A stretch of 64,000 bases of DNA from positions 682,001 to 746,000 of the forward strand of contig NZ_FNZR01000003.1 of the NCBI RefSeq assembly GCF_900109365.1. The letters run 5' to 3'. The notes beneath the pieces were generated by a model that was not told the DNA's origin, searched no databases, and saw nothing but the letters and a program-made list of their open reading frames with translations. This document shows, in pieces, positions 1-10,926 of this stretch (position 1 is its first letter; every line of letters starts with the position of its first letter). The translations under genes and the position numbers were made by a program. Source of the stretch: Parapedobacter koreensis. Its GTDB lineage: Bacteria > Bacteroidota > Bacteroidia > Sphingobacteriales > Sphingobacteriaceae.

Positions 1-1
1 C

Positions 2-274
2 AAACGAGTGGATACCGAACCCTACACCGCCTGGAAAGACGGATTTTTCTATTTCGATCGGTTGCCCACGCAGGCTGCTATTGCACAATTGGCGCGATGG
101 TATGATCTTGATGTCATATATGAGGGAAAACTGGCAGACGTGAATATGTTTGCCTATATCGAACGGAACAAGCCGTTAAGTGCCGTGCTCAAAGCGCTGG
201 AAAAAAGCGGGTTGAAATTTAGGGTGAGCCAGTCCGGCAAACGGAACCAATTAATTGTTTTGGGAGAACAATAA
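2..274 (+). CDS. FecR-like anti-sigma factor, C-terminal fragment
   Basis: Only the last 90 codons lie in the window; the reading frame is open to base 2, so the start is upstream. The segment matches the C-terminal DUF4974 part of Bacteroidota FecR-type proteins, an STN-like fold seen here as the run FFYFDRLPTQAAIAQLARWY followed by a short beta-rich tail. In this family the protein spans the inner membrane, receives a signal from the STN domain of a TonB-dependent transporter and controls an ECF sigma factor. The next gene is a SusC with an STN domain, which fits; the sigma gene would be expected just upstream of the window. Family assignment is fairly sure, partnership is inferred from order. 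Confidence 0.85.
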   Translation, partial: KRVDTEPYTAWKDGFFYFDRLPTQAAIAQLARWYDLDVIYEGKLADVNMFAYIERNKPLSAVLKALEKSGLKFRVSQSGKRNQLIVLGEQ

Positions 275-493
275 GCTATTGAACCAAATTTTGATAACCA
301 ATATTGTAAACACTAAAGAGGAACAAGAATGATGAAAACGTAACGACTTACCAAACACAGTTAATGCTATCCACGCAAAAAAACGGATGATGCTGATCAC
401 ATCACCCGCTTAGTTTGTCTGGATCTGATATCCGGCAGTTGTTTGAAAGCGAGCCGAAAACCAATTAGTTAACCATCCAAACAGGACAAATAT

Positions 494-3400
494 ATGATAT
501 TTACACGATGTGTAAAGGCCCGTTATTGGCCTTCTGACCAATTATTACTGATTATGAAGTTAGCGATTTTCTTAACTTTTGCATTTGCATTCCATGCCAT
601 AGCGGAAAGCAAAGCGCAAAAGATTACGCTTAGCGCAAGAAACATCAGCCTTCGCGAGGCGATGAAAGAAATTCAGAAACAACAAGGGTATTCTTTTTTA
701 TTTCGGGGCGATGATATTGCGGACACACGCGTTGATGTCCAATTGATCGAGGTGGATTTTGCCGATGCAATGCGCCAGATCTTGGATAAACGGGGTCTTG
801 ACTGGTCATTGGAGGACGGGATTGTCACCATCATGGCAAAGTCTTTACCTCGATCTGATCAGTTTGCCTCGCCCCATTCATTGCCGCAATTACAACGTAC
901 CATTACTGGCCAGGTTACAGACGAACAGGGTAGTTTGCTGGCTGGGGTGACTGTGACAGTGAAGGGGACACCAGTGGCTGTTACGACAGACGATTCCGGT
1001 CATTACCAAGTAGCTATTCCAACCAACGGAAATACGCTGGTATTTACCATGGTAGGCTTCGAGACTTTGGAGCGGTCAATAGTGGATCAAACCGTGATTG
1101 ATGTTTCAATGAGCGCATCAATAAGTGACTTGGATGAAGTGGTGGTGGTGGGCTATGGTACGCAACGTAAAGGTGATCTTACAGGTTCGATTTCCTCCGT
1201 AACCGCCAAGGAACTGGGCGATAGGGTAGCGACCGATTTGGGTTCGCTGCTGCAAGGGAAAGTGCCGGGGCTGGATGTGTCGCAGGGTGCCATCCGGGTC
1301 CGTGGCGTTACCACGCTCAACAATAGTAATCCGCTTATTATTGTAGACGGCATTTGGGGTGGGGCCTATAATCCGAATAATGTTGAACGCATAGAAGTAT
1401 TGAAAGATGCATCATCAACTGCTATATATGGCGCCAGGGGTGCCAATGGTGTTATCCTTATCACAACTAAAAGTGGCCATCCGGGTCAGTTAAACGTGAC
1501 AGCAAATGTATTTAACGGACTTAACTTTTTCCCCAAGAAATGGGATTTGTTAAATGCAAGCCAATACGTCGATTTTGCCTCCGATGCTGTGCTGAATTCA
1601 GGGGGAACATTACCGGAGAACCTAACGAATCCTGAATCGCGGATTGACGTGACAGACTGGCAAGATGAAATGTATAAAACCGGTCATCAGGTCGAAGTCA
1701 ATCTGGGATTCTCCGGAGGGACAGAGAAAGGCATATATGCGTTATTTGCCGGCTATCGGCACAACGATGGAATCATGCTTGGAAGCGAAGCTTCCAACAA
1801 TTTTTTCCTGCAAGGCAAAAACGAGTTCAGATTGACCAAGTGGTTTAAAGGCGGACTGAATTTGTCCATTGATTATGGAAGGTTTAAGTCCGGTTGGGTC
1901 TTTGGTAGCGAGATATATCAAGGGTTACCTTATATTCCGGTGTATGATCCCGACAATTCGAACGGGTTGGGATACGGTGATTCCAACACACAGCTTGATG
2001 GGACGAACAGCTCCAATGCTGTTGCCTTCGCCAATTTTCATCAAAACGACCGCAACTACATCAATGTACAGCCCGCATTATGGGCCGAAGTTTCGCCTAT
2101 TAAAGGATTGGTTTATCGGTTTCAAGCCTCGGCAGGTATCAACTATGGTGAAGGCTCGCAGTGGAACCCCGATTATGTAATGGGTGGTGGGGTGCAGTCA
2201 TTTACCAGTAAACTAATCAAAGGTAGCTCATACGCACTTTCCCCACTGATCGAAAATACCTTAACGTACGCTACGGTATTGCAAAACCACGAGTTTTCCA
2301 TTATGGCTGGCAATACTTGGCAGAATTTGGGATCAAACGGTGGTTTGGAAGCAGTTGGGTCATTATACGACAATTACAATGTCAAAAATCTATTGTATGC
2401 CACGACTGCCCAAATTACACAGCATACCTACAACAAATGGGCTTACCTGTCTTACTTTGGCCGTCTTAACTATCAATTGAACAACAAATACCTATTTACG
2501 GTCAATATGCGTGCGGACGGCTCCCCGAAATTTGCCCCTGTAAACCGCTGGGGCTATTTCCCTTCCGTAGCTGTTGGCTGGAAAATGCACGAGGAGGAAT
2601 GGTTTAAACAGCTTGCCATATTTGATCAGTTTAAACTTCGGGCCAGCTGGGGCCGTTCGGGTAATGATGCAATCGGTGATTTCATGTACCTTTCCAAGGT
2701 GTGGAATAACAATGTCGTCTACCCGCTTGGGGTCAATGGCGACCGGGCTACGGGTGCAACCGTTATTACCAATTCAGCAGGGGACATCAAATGGGAAACT
2801 ACAGAATCAGTTTCGGCAGGTCTGGATGTTGTACTACTGAAGGGAAAGCTGAGTGCTACTGCCGAATATTTTGACAAGGATACGCGTGATATCCTGTTCA
2901 GTGTACCACGTCCCCCGTCAATGGGTTACGGTGGCAATAACGATTCCGGAGACCCGGTTGTTAATGCAGCCAGTGTCAATAATACCGGTCTTGAGTTTAA
3001 TGTCGGCTATCAGGACCAAGTCAATGCCTTTAGGTATGACATTAGCGCCAATTATACCTACGTACATAATAAAGTAGTTTCATTGGGTGCTGGCCAACCC
3101 TATATGTATAGTTCAGATTATGCCGGTGGGGGAAGCCAAGCTTATGCGCGAACCGATATCGGCTATTCCATCGGTTATTTTTATGGTTTTCAGGCCGATG
3201 GCATCTTTATGAATCAAGAAGAATTGGACGTGGCTAACCAGCTCGCACAATCAAAAGGCCAGGCTTATTTCCAGGGGTCAGAGACAAGGCCCGGAGATGT
3301 ACGGTATAAAGACCTGGACGGGGACGGCGTGATCTCATGAGACAATGACCGCACGCATTTGGGAAATTCCATCCCGGCGCATTACTTTGGCCTTAATCTC

Positions 3401-3883
3401 CAGGTTAGTTACGGTGCTTTTGACTTCAGCGCCAATCTGCAGGGAATAGCCGGAGCTTACCTATTTAATGGCTTTTACCGCTTACGCACCGGCTCGGGGC
3501 TGGGCAACAAAGATGCGTATATACTGAATCGTTGGCGAAGCGAGGCCGAACCGGGTAATGGAATACAGCCAAGGGCTGTGATCGGAGATCCTGCACAAAA
3601 TAACCGGCCTTCCACACTGATGCTGGAAAAAAGCGACTACCTCAAAGTGCGACAGCTGTCTGTGGGCTATTTATTCCCCGAAAAACTCACGGCTAAATGG
3701 GGCATTCCAACGTTGCGGATATATTGTAGTACAAACAACTTGTTTACGTTTACCAAATACAGCCAGGGGTTCGATCCCGATATTGCCGGTTATAACAACA
3801 ACAACTTAGCCAGGGGCATAGACGACCTGGCCACCACGCCCAACCCCCGATCAGTGGTGCTTGGACTTAAATTGAATCTATAA
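494..3883 (+). pseudogene. susC: SusC-like TonB-linked outer membrane transporter, interrupted by an in-frame TGA
   Basis: The outer-membrane half of a SusC/SusD glycan importer. Domains in order: signal region (about residues 1-41, with a second possible start at Met21), STN domain (about 43-112), carboxypeptidase-regulatory-like domain (about 135-210), TonB box DEVVVVGYGTQ and plug (from 214), then the barrel. Codon 949 (3338-3340) is TGA inside the EF-hand-like stretch DGDGVIS-stop-DNDRTHLGN, which is strongly conserved in SusC. The same frame continues for 180 more codons with normal SusC barrel sequence ending LGLKLNL, so a single base change, for instance GGA to TGA, would explain it. 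Without the last strands the product should not fold as a barrel. It could be a recent nonsense mutation or a base-call error; recoding is unlikely. Upstream, 275-493 has no gene, only a five-codon ATG ATG AAA ACG TAA at 329 behind an AAGAGGA motif. Confidence 0.85.
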
Positions 3884-3900
3884 CGCTATACATTAAGAAG

Positions 3901-5457
3901 ATGAAACGCTTTGCAAACAGCATTATCATAGGGGTACTTATCACCATTGTCGTTCAATCGTGTTCCAACAGTATATTGGACTACAACGATCCGAATAATT
4001 ACGATACGAATTCCTATTTCAACACGCCGTCACAGATCAGGGAGGCATCTACGGCTATCTATTCTGGGTTGTTCTTCGATCGGATGATGGGGTGGCGGTG
4101 GCCGGAAATGTTTGACGTATTGGCCAACGAGGCCAATGCCCAACCGCCGGCACGTACGAACGAGGCCAATATCATCGCTTTCCTGCAATACCAGTTCAAT
4201 GGCAACAACGATTGTATATCTGGATACTGGAAGATGCTATACCGCATAATTTTACGGGCTAACCTTACCATCTATAAGGGCAATGAGTACCTTGAAAAAC
4301 ATCAGGATGACAATGCCATGGTAAAAGAGTCGATTGGCGAGGCCTATTTTCTGCGGGGATGGGCCTATACACAGTTGGCATTCTATTGGGGAAGGGTTCC
4401 CTTGCGGACAAGCTATGATCAGACAGGTAATGAAGATGCCAAACGGACAGACACGGAGGAAGAAGTCTGGGCCGTGGCTGAAGCCGATTTTAAACAAGCT
4501 CAAAACCTGTTGCCTCCTTCATGGGATGATAATAACCGCGGACGGGCTACTTCCGGAGCTGCTACGGGATTTTTAGGCAAACTTTATCTGTACACAAAAA
4601 AATATGAGGAGGCAGAAGCTGAATTTAGTAAGATGAACAACTACGCCCTTGTTCCGGCAGACAAATGGTCGGGAATGTTCGGTGAAACCGAAGAAAATGG
4701 TCCCGAAAGCATTTTCGAAATACAGTTCCAGTTTTGGAAAGGCGTTTCCAATACGACGGGAACATTTAACAACCCCGAAGGCAACCCACTGTACGGCAGG
4801 GAAAATTGCCATCAACAGCTGTACGGATGGAATGATTGGAACAACTGGTATTTTCCCGAAAGGCGGGTTATTGACTTCAGGTACAACGATGAATCAGATG
4901 CTGCTTACGTAGACCCAAGGGCAAAACTCACCTTTTACGGTGGAGGTATAGGCGACGATGTTTGGTGCGAAAACTGCACATCGGGGCCCAAGCCATTCAC
5001 CCTGGCTGACGCATATTACAGAAAGTACCTTAATAAGGAATTTAAAGAGACGGAAAATACGGCGGAGAGTTCCAATAACCTTATCCTAATGCGCTATGCC
5101 GATGTGCTGCTAATGCGTGCGGAATGCGCGTTGAAAGGTGCCGCGCCAAACGTACAAAAAGCAATCGCCTTTATCAATGAGGTAAGAATCAGGATTGGGG
5201 CATTCCCCTATGAAAAAAACTATACTGTCGATCAGGCATTCGAGTTGTTGAAAAGAGAGCGCCAGCTTGAATTCATGGGGGAAGCTCAACGTTTTAACGA
5301 TTTAAAACGATGGGGGATACTCAAAGAAACGATGGATCCGGAAATGGCGGCACTCGGAGTTTCTCCAATCGATCCCAAGTATTATTACTTTCCGATTCCC
5401 CAGGTGGAGATTGATAATAATTTCAAATTGGGAACAGTTGATAATGATTGGAATTAG
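3901..5457 (+). CDS. susD: SusD-like glycan-binding lipoprotein (RagB/SusD family)
   Basis: The cell-surface lid of the SusC transporter, binding the oligosaccharide. The N-terminus is a lipoprotein signal with the lipidated Cys at residue 21 in VVQSC. The body shows SusD features: TPR-like helices in the N-terminal half (AYFLRGWAYTQLAFYWGRVPL near 150-170, the usual SusD spot) and the C-terminal hallmark LKRERQLEFMGEAQRFNDLKRWG followed by the FPIP motif near the end. Length 518 aa is typical. It starts 17 bases after the susC frame ends and is 9 bases before the next gene, so all are one transcription unit. If the susC stop is real, this protein would have lost its partner unless another SusC substitutes. 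Confidence 0.93.
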   Translation: MKRFANSIIIGVLITIVVQSCSNSILDYNDPNNYDTNSYFNTPSQIREASTAIYSGLFFDRMMGWRWPEMFDVLANEANAQPPARTNEANIIAFLQYQFNGNNDCISGYWKMLYRIILRANLTIYKGNEYLEKHQDDNAMVKESIGEAYFLRGWAYTQLAFYWGRVPLRTSYDQTGNEDAKRTDTEEEVWAVAEADFKQAQNLLPPSWDDNNRGRATSGAATGFLGKLYLYTKKYEEAEAEFSKMNNYALVPADKWSGMFGETEENGPESIFEIQFQFWKGVSNTTGTFNNPEGNPLYGRENCHQQLYGWNDWNNWYFPERRVIDFRYNDESDAAYVDPRAKLTFYGGGIGDDVWCENCTSGPKPFTLADAYYRKYLNKEFKETENTAESSNNLILMRYADVLLMRAECALKGAAPNVQKAIAFINEVRIRIGAFPYEKNYTVDQAFELLKRERQLEFMGEAQRFNDLKRWGILKETMDPEMAALGVSPIDPKYYYFPIPQVEIDNNFKLGTVDNDWN

Positions 5458-5466
5458 ACTCGAAAT

Positions 5467-6174
5467 ATGAAGAATATCGCTAATTTTTTAGTTGCTTTAT
5501 TCCTCTTGTCTATAACGTGGAATAAAGCTCAATCGCAAGAAATACCACGGAGGGTGACTCCTGCGGTTGGAACAAAGCCGCCTTCGGATGCCATAGTTTT
5601 GTTCGATGGACGTGATTTTTCACAGTGGGAAAGCGAAAATTCAGGCAACATCACCTGGGATCTGCGCAGGAGAACGATGGTCGTCAAAGAAGGGGCGGGC
5701 AACATTCAAACCAAGGCTGCCTTCGGCGATTGTCAATTGCACATTGAATGGCGCACTCCAACCAAGGTGGAAGGCGAGGGGCAGGGCCGGGGAAACAGCG
5801 GTATTTTTTTTCAATCGCGCTATGAGCTTCAGGTCTTAGATAGCTATGACAACCCTACGTACTCAGACGGACAGGCCGGAAGTATCTATACCCAATCTCC
5901 TCCATGGGTCAATGCCTCGCGTAAGCCCGGGGAATGGCAATGTTATGATGTCGTATTTATCGCACCAAGATTTAATGATGAAGGTCTGTTGGAGTCGCCG
6001 GCGCGTATAACCGTTTTCCATAATGGCATCGTGGTGCAGCATGATTTTGAAATAAAAGGCAGCACATACGATAGAGACGCCCATTATGAAGTGCATGGTA
6101 AAGCGCCATTAACCCTTCAGGATCATGGAAACCCAGTAAGTTATCGAAACATATGGATAAGAACATTAGAGTAA
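5467..6174 (+). CDS. DUF1080 (3-keto-disaccharide hydrolase-like) secreted protein
   Basis: A 235 aa protein with an N-terminal signal peptide (cleavage likely after KAQSQ, about residue 23) and one DUF1080 domain, a concanavalin-like jelly roll. Visible family features are the opening [11 protein letters not shown], the central [19 protein letters not shown] and the closing SYRNIWIR. Some members hydrolyse 3-keto-glycosides, others probably only bind or process glycans. Its place between SusD and a glycoside hydrolase fits a periplasmic or surface role in handling the imported glycan. The exact reaction cannot be read from sequence. Its last 22 bases overlap the start of the next gene, which points to translational coupling. 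Confidence 0.85.
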   Translation: MKNIANFLVALFLLSITWNKAQSQEIPRRVTPAVGTKPPSDAIVLFDGRDFSQWESENSGNITWDLRRRTMVVKEGAGNIQTKAAFGDCQLHIEWRTPTKVEGEGQGRGNSGIFFQSRYELQVLDSYDNPTYSDGQAGSIYTQSPPWVNASRKPGEWQCYDVVFIAPRFNDEGLLESPARITVFHNGIVVQHDFEIKGSTYDRDAHYEVHGKAPLTLQDHGNPVSYRNIWIRTLE

Positions 6175-7571
6175 TACGTGTGATAGTAAGTTTGCTTTTG
6201 GTTGGAATGGGCGTTTCCCAAGTCACATATGCTCAAAATCAGATTAAGAAAGAGCGATTGAAGGTTTCTCCAAATGGACGGTTTTTAGTGTATCAGGACG
6301 GTTCTCCCTTTTTCTGGTTGGGCGATACTGCTTGGGAATTGATCCACCGGCTGGATAGTGCCGAAGTAATCCAATATTTGGATAACCGGAAGGCTAAAGG
6401 CTTCAACGTCATCCAGGCGGTGATCCTTGCAGAGCTGGACGGGCTGCATACCCCGAATGCAAACGGAGACCTGCCGCTTGTGGAAGATGATCCGTCGCAG
6501 CCCAATGAGGCTTATTTTGGGTATGTAGACTGGATTGTCGATCAAGCAGGCAGCAGGGGCATTTACATGGCCTTGCTGCCCACCTGGGGGGATAAACTCA
6601 TGAAATTGGGGTGGGGTATCGGGCCGGAGATTTTTAATGAGCAGCTTGCCGAAGTATATGGGGAATATCTTGGCAGGCGTTATCGGAAAAAATGGAATGT
6701 CATTTGGATCAACGGTGGCGACCGCAATCCTTCCAGTGCGGCGCACGAAAATGTATGGCGATCACTGGCTATGGGTATCGTGAAGGGGGCAGGTGGGTAT
6801 GACGATGCATTGATAAGTTTTCATCCACAACCGGCAGATCCGGGAGGCTCTTCCAATTGGTTCCATAATGACGATTGGCTTGACTTCAACATGCACCAAA
6901 CCGGCCATTGCAACGACGGGACACCATACCTTAAAATAGCCTATGACTATGGGTTGACACCCATCAAACCCACGCTTGATGGAGAACCGCTTTATGAAGA
7001 ACACCCGCTATGCGGCGATCCCGAGAAATATGGTTTTTCAGGCGCCTATCAAATCCGGAAGAAGGCCTATTGGGATGTTTTTTATGGCGCATTTGGTCAT
7101 ACATACGGCTGCCATGCCATTTGGCAGATGTATGACCAGGGACGCCAGCCGATTAATTCACCCCAGCACAATTGGAAGGAGTCGCTGGATTTAGAAGGGG
7201 CGGGGCAGATGATTCACTTAAAAAAGCTGATGCTTTCCAGGCCTTTTTTGGAACGTATCCCCGACCAAACACTGGTGATAACGCCCAATGCTTTTGATGG
7301 CCTGCACGTAAGCGCAACCCGTAGCAAGGATGGAAGTTATGCCATGCTCTATTTCCCGGGCAAAAGGACTGTTGCTGTCAATACCCGATTGCTAAGCGGT
7401 ACAACGCTTAAGGTATGGTGGTACAATCCACGGACAGGGCAGTGTTTGGCAACCGAGACCATTCCAAGGCACGAGGAATTTATAGCCACGCCGCCAAGTC
7501 AACAACCGGACGAAGATTGGGTGCTCATATTGGACGACAGCGATATGAAGTTTAAAGAACCGGGAACTTAG
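6153..7571 (+). CDS. GH140-like glycoside hydrolase (DUF4038 with C-terminal collagen-binding-like domain)
   Basis: A 472 aa secreted protein: signal peptide to about residue 27, a DUF4038 TIM barrel (about 32-375) and a C-terminal beta domain (about 380-465) of the kind named putative collagen-binding domain. The family contains GH140 apiosidases. Typical motifs are [11 protein letters not shown] at the start of the barrel, WINGGDRNP near 185-193 and LDGEPLYEE at 275-283, whose Asp/Glu positions fall where the family's catalytic acids lie. The substrate is not certain: apiose-type side chains of plant pectin are the only well-characterised target, but relatives in other loci act elsewhere. 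It is the only clear glycoside hydrolase in this locus. The ATG at 6153 sits inside the preceding gene; the next in-frame hydrophobic segment supports this start. Confidence 0.85.
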   Translation: MDKNIRVIRVIVSLLLVGMGVSQVTYAQNQIKKERLKVSPNGRFLVYQDGSPFFWLGDTAWELIHRLDSAEVIQYLDNRKAKGFNVIQAVILAELDGLHTPNANGDLPLVEDDPSQPNEAYFGYVDWIVDQAGSRGIYMALLPTWGDKLMKLGWGIGPEIFNEQLAEVYGEYLGRRYRKKWNVIWINGGDRNPSSAAHENVWRSLAMGIVKGAGGYDDALISFHPQPADPGGSSNWFHNDDWLDFNMHQTGHCNDGTPYLKIAYDYGLTPIKPTLDGEPLYEEHPLCGDPEKYGFSGAYQIRKKAYWDVFYGAFGHTYGCHAIWQMYDQGRQPINSPQHNWKESLDLEGAGQMIHLKKLMLSRPFLERIPDQTLVITPNAFDGLHVSATRSKDGSYAMLYFPGKRTVAVNTRLLSGTTLKVWWYNPRTGQCLATETIPRHEEFIATPPSQQPDEDWVLILDDSDMKFKEPGT

Positions 7572-7615
7572 CAATGGCGTGAATACCAAGAACCGTTCTA
7601 TTCCGCTGACGAAGG

Positions 7616-7657
7616 AAGAACCCAGGGCAGCACCGGAGAAGTAAGCTGCCTGGTTCT
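7616..7657. terminator. Inverted repeat between convergent transcription units
   Basis: AAGAACCCAGGGCAGC at 7616-7631 is nearly complementary to GCTGCCTGGTTCTT at 7644-7657, giving a 13-14 bp stem with two small bulges and a 12-base loop. It lies between the GH140-like gene (plus) and the DUF4249 gene (minus). A five-T run follows about 14 bases downstream on the plus strand, so it is a likely but not perfect terminator. Confidence 0.55.
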
Positions 7658-7688
7658 TGGCACAATCGCCCTTTTTCCGTGGTTTCCG

Positions 7689-8516
7689 TCACGGTACGCG
7701 TGTTTCCTGTTGCTGTACGGTATGCGCGCTAAAATAACCCAGCGCCCCGCCTTGAAGGTTGCTCACCGGATTAGCTGGTGCGGCTCCGTTTGGATTGCCC
7801 GTGGCGCTGCTCGATAAGCTATAGAAATATTTATATACGGCAGCATCGGTACAAAGCATTTGCACGCGCACGAGATCACCGGATTTAATCTTGTCGTTGC
7901 GCGGATCGTCATCCTCTTCGCCATCTCCAAGGTAAAACAAACTGATGGATTGCGAGTTGCCGTCAATCATGTCGTCATCATAGGCAAAGATGTCGCGTTT
8001 TTTGATGTCGTTCACGTACAGTACAAAACGGTAGTAATTGCGTTCTCCGGCTGGATCAGAGAAATCAATAGTGGGCAGGTTTTCCATTTCGTCAAATAAA
8101 AACTCCTGACGGGTATAGAGGCTATCCATGGAGACTTTTTGCGGCATGTTGGAGCTGGCGCTGAATTGCTCCGTGCCGATTCGCACGGATAGGTGATAGG
8201 TGGTGCCGGAGGTGCCTATCAATGCCGGGGCTGTGTAATGTCCGTTTTCGTCCTCCTGTAGGGTATAAGACGTATTGCCATCGCTTATTTCGACGATGGC
8301 TCCGCTTACACCAGTCCGGCTATTATCCTCGGCAAAATCCTTGGTGCGGCTCACCCATACCTGGCTGCCACCTTCCTGATCAGTGACCGTGCCTTCGATG
8401 ACGTATTTTTTCTCGACACCGTCCAACTGGATGTCGATCTCCTTTTCACAGGATACAACCAGCAGGACCAGGCATAGTAAACTTGAACTTCTTTTTAAAA
8501 ATGGGTAGGTATTCAT
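7689..8516 (-). CDS. DUF4249 outer-membrane lipoprotein
   Basis: A 275 aa protein of the DUF4249 family, which in Bacteroidota is almost always encoded next to a TonB-dependent receptor and may be its accessory surface lipoprotein. The start at 8516 gives MNTYPFLKRSSSLLCLVLLV with the lipobox Cys at residue 23 (VVSC); the frame stays open for 126 more codons upstream, but that stretch overlaps the receptor gene in another frame and has no signal sequence, so it is not used. The body is beta-rich with an Ig-like start (EKKYVIEGTVTDQEGGSQVWVSRT). It lies 13 bases after the receptor, so the two are co-transcribed. Ligand unknown. Confidence 0.85.
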   Translation of the reverse strand: MNTYPFLKRSSSLLCLVLLVVSCEKEIDIQLDGVEKKYVIEGTVTDQEGGSQVWVSRTKDFAEDNSRTGVSGAIVEISDGNTSYTLQEDENGHYTAPALIGTSGTTYHLSVRIGTEQFSASSNMPQKVSMDSLYTRQEFLFDEMENLPTIDFSDPAGERNYYRFVLYVNDIKKRDIFAYDDDMIDGNSQSISLFYLGDGEEDDDPRNDKIKSGDLVRVQMLCTDAAVYKYFYSLSSSATGNPNGAAPANPVSNLQGGALGYFSAHTVQQQETRVP

Positions 8517-8529
8517 CAGGTGTTGCTTT

Positions 8530-10851
8530 TTAGTTAAACTTGAAATTGTAGGATATGGAAGGCACAAAACGGAATAAGGAGATTTGATTGGCGATGGTAC
8601 GGTTGCCGTCGGCACTGTCTTCAAAGGAGATGACATAGGCATTTTCCCTTCCATAGGCATTATACAGGCTAAAGCTAAGCTCCGAACTCCAGCGTTTTTT
8701 CTGCCTGAGCTGCATGGTGGCACCCAAGTCCAGCCGGTGGTAGTCGGGCATGCGATATCCATTGCGTTCGGTATAATAGTAGGCTGTCTCGCCGTCAATG
8801 AGGTATTTGCCCGCAGGGAAGGTGACGGCATCGCCGGTATAAAATACCCAGTTTGCCGAAAATGACCATTTTTTGTTGAGCTGGTACATCGCAACTACTG
8901 CTACGTCATGCGTACGATCTTGCCGGGCATTGTACCACTGATCATTGTTGATGCCATTGATTTGCCGCTCCGTTTTGGATAGTGTATAGCTGATCCAGCC
9001 GGTCAGTTTACCGCTATTTTTCCTCAACAGCCATTCCAGTCCGTATGCCCTGCCTTTGCCAAATAGCAGCTCGCTTTCAACGGCGTTGTTTGACGTAAAG
9101 ACGTTGGCACCGTCGCGATAGTCGATTTGGTGCTGCAGATCTTTATAATAGGTTTCGACATTGAGTTCATAGCGGCCACCGAATAGATTGCGGTAATAGC
9201 CCAGTGCATACTGATCGGCTATTTCGGGCTTGATTACATTCGTGCTTGCCAGCCATTTGTCGGTAGGACTTGCTGTGCTGCTGTTGCTGAGCATATGCAG
9301 GTTTTGCACATTGCGTACATAGGATGCTTTGACCGATGACAGTGGGGTAAGCTGGTAGCTGACAGCAAGACGCGGTTCAACATTGAGATAGGTTTTTACA
9401 AACTCGTTTTTTTCGTAGGATAAGGTATCCGTCACGTTTCCATTGGCGTCCAGTTGATAGAAATCCCCTTCGCCCAAGATACCGAATGCGCTGAGCCGGA
9501 CGCCATAAGTCAGCTGCAACCGATCAGTGGCTTTCCAGGTGTTGCTTGCATAAAGCGCGTTGTCCCACGAATAGCGTTGCTGGAGTCTCGTATCATTGAA
9601 GCTTGACCCGCCAATGGCGGTTACCTCTCCCGGACGGATACGGTGATAGGCGGATTGGAGGCCAAAGCGCACATTGTTCCGGTTATTCGCAAACCACTGA
9701 AACTCCTGCTTGACCTGGTAATCCGTGATGTTGGAGAAAATCTCAAACTCGTCGGCTCCGGTTTTAATGCCGATTTTGTAATCATAGTTGCTGTAAATGA
9801 GGGAGGTGTTGGAAAACAGGCGACTGCTAAAAATATGGTTCCAACGCAAGGTCCCGGTTTTATTACCCCAGTCCAGGTTGAATAAATCGCCGGCACCCAT
9901 GCGATCTTGCCCCAGGTATCCGGATAGGTAAAGCCGATCGTTATTGCCCAGTTGAAAATTAAGCTTGGCATTCAGATCGTAAAAATATAGGGTGTTGTTG
10001 TTTATCGAGGAGTCGTTTGACAACTTCAGAAACATATCGGCATAGGTTCTGCGGCCTGATACCAAAAAAGACGATTTACCTTCCTGTATGGGCCCTTCTA
10101 CATTCAATTTAGCTGATATCAACCCGACGCCACCGCTGATATTGACGTCCTGGTTGTTGCCATCGTTCATCTTGATGTCCAGCACAGACGATAGGCGACC
10201 GCCATACTGGGCGGGCATTCCTCCTTTATACACGGTGAGATCCTTAATGGCATCGGCGTTAAACGTAGAAAAGAAACCCAGCAAATGGGACGCGTTATAG
10301 ACGGTGGCTTCGTCCAGTAAAATCATGTTCTGGTCGGCGCTGCCGCCACGGACAAATAAGCCACTGCCACCATCACCGGCAGATTTGATGCCGGGAAGCA
10401 ACTGGATGACCTTCAGGGCATCGCGTTCGCCAAGCAGAACGGGCACTTGTTTGACGGTCTGCATGCTCACGCGTTCCGCACCCATTTGAGGGCTCGCTAA
10501 ATCTTGTTTGCCGGGGTTGGCTGTAATGACCACTTCGTCCAACGATTGAGCGCTTTGTTCGAGGCTGATGTTGATCGTACTGTCCTTGAAAACGGAGATC
10601 TTGGCAGTATATGGGCTGAAAGACATGAAATTGACCTGAAAGCGGTGGGAGCCCGCTGGAATACGTAGGGCATAAAACCCATATTCATTGGTACTGGTAG
10701 TATAGGTACCATCCACGGAAACGGTTGCACCGATGACGGTTTCGCCATTAACCTTAGATTTTACCGTTCCACTGATGACGACTTGCTGCTGCGCATGGGC
10801 ACCCGCTGTTTGCAGCAGCAGTAAAGAAAGGAAGAAAGCAATGAATTTCAT
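8530..10851 (-). CDS. TonB-dependent receptor with carboxypeptidase-regulatory-like domain
   Basis: A 773 aa outer-membrane receptor. Signal peptide to about residue 20 (AHAQQ), carboxypeptidase-regulatory-like domain about 24-100, TonB-box-like SLDEVVITA around 104-112, plug with the family motif LFVRGGSADQNMILLDE near 165-181, then a barrel that ends in the aromatic-rich FRFVPSISYNFKFN, as expected for outer-membrane insertion. It has no STN domain and is shorter than SusC proteins, so it is not a glycan SusC. Paired with the DUF4249 lipoprotein downstream. The substrate, possibly a metal chelate or peptide, cannot be told. It is divergent from the alkC-like gene with 75 bases between. Confidence 0.9.
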   Translation of the reverse strand: MKFIAFFLSLLLLQTAGAHAQQQVVISGTVKSKVNGETVIGATVSVDGTYTTSTNEYGFYALRIPAGSHRFQVNFMSFSPYTAKISVFKDSTINISLEQSAQSLDEVVITANPGKQDLASPQMGAERVSMQTVKQVPVLLGERDALKVIQLLPGIKSAGDGGSGLFVRGGSADQNMILLDEATVYNASHLLGFFSTFNADAIKDLTVYKGGMPAQYGGRLSSVLDIKMNDGNNQDVNISGGVGLISAKLNVEGPIQEGKSSFLVSGRRTYADMFLKLSNDSSINNNTLYFYDLNAKLNFQLGNNDRLYLSGYLGQDRMGAGDLFNLDWGNKTGTLRWNHIFSSRLFSNTSLIYSNYDYKIGIKTGADEFEIFSNITDYQVKQEFQWFANNRNNVRFGLQSAYHRIRPGEVTAIGGSSFNDTRLQQRYSWDNALYASNTWKATDRLQLTYGVRLSAFGILGEGDFYQLDANGNVTDTLSYEKNEFVKTYLNVEPRLAVSYQLTPLSSVKASYVRNVQNLHMLSNSSTASPTDKWLASTNVIKPEIADQYALGYYRNLFGGRYELNVETYYKDLQHQIDYRDGANVFTSNNAVESELLFGKGRAYGLEWLLRKNSGKLTGWISYTLSKTERQINGINNDQWYNARQDRTHDVAVVAMYQLNKKWSFSANWVFYTGDAVTFPAGKYLIDGETAYYYTERNGYRMPDYHRLDLGATMQLRQKKRWSSELSFSLYNAYGRENAYVISFEDSADGNRTIANQISLFRFVPSISYNFKFN

Positions 10852-10926
10852 ATTATCTACTGTTTTTTAAGCAGACAACTCAAAGCGGGGTTCCCCTTAT
10901 TTTGGTGTTTTTTTTATTTTTACACC

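Noticed and set aside
3359-3883. Separate small outer-membrane protein gene after susC
   Set aside because: It is in the same frame as susC and is plainly the missing SusC C-terminus, with no signal peptide of its own.
6285-6746. 153-codon open frame on the minus strand inside the GH140-like gene
   Set aside because: It is antisense to a clear hydrolase, without protein-family character or its own promoter.
8517-8894. N-terminal extension of the DUF4249 frame
   Set aside because: It overlaps the TonB receptor gene in another frame, has no signal sequence, and the true lipoprotein signal begins at 8516.
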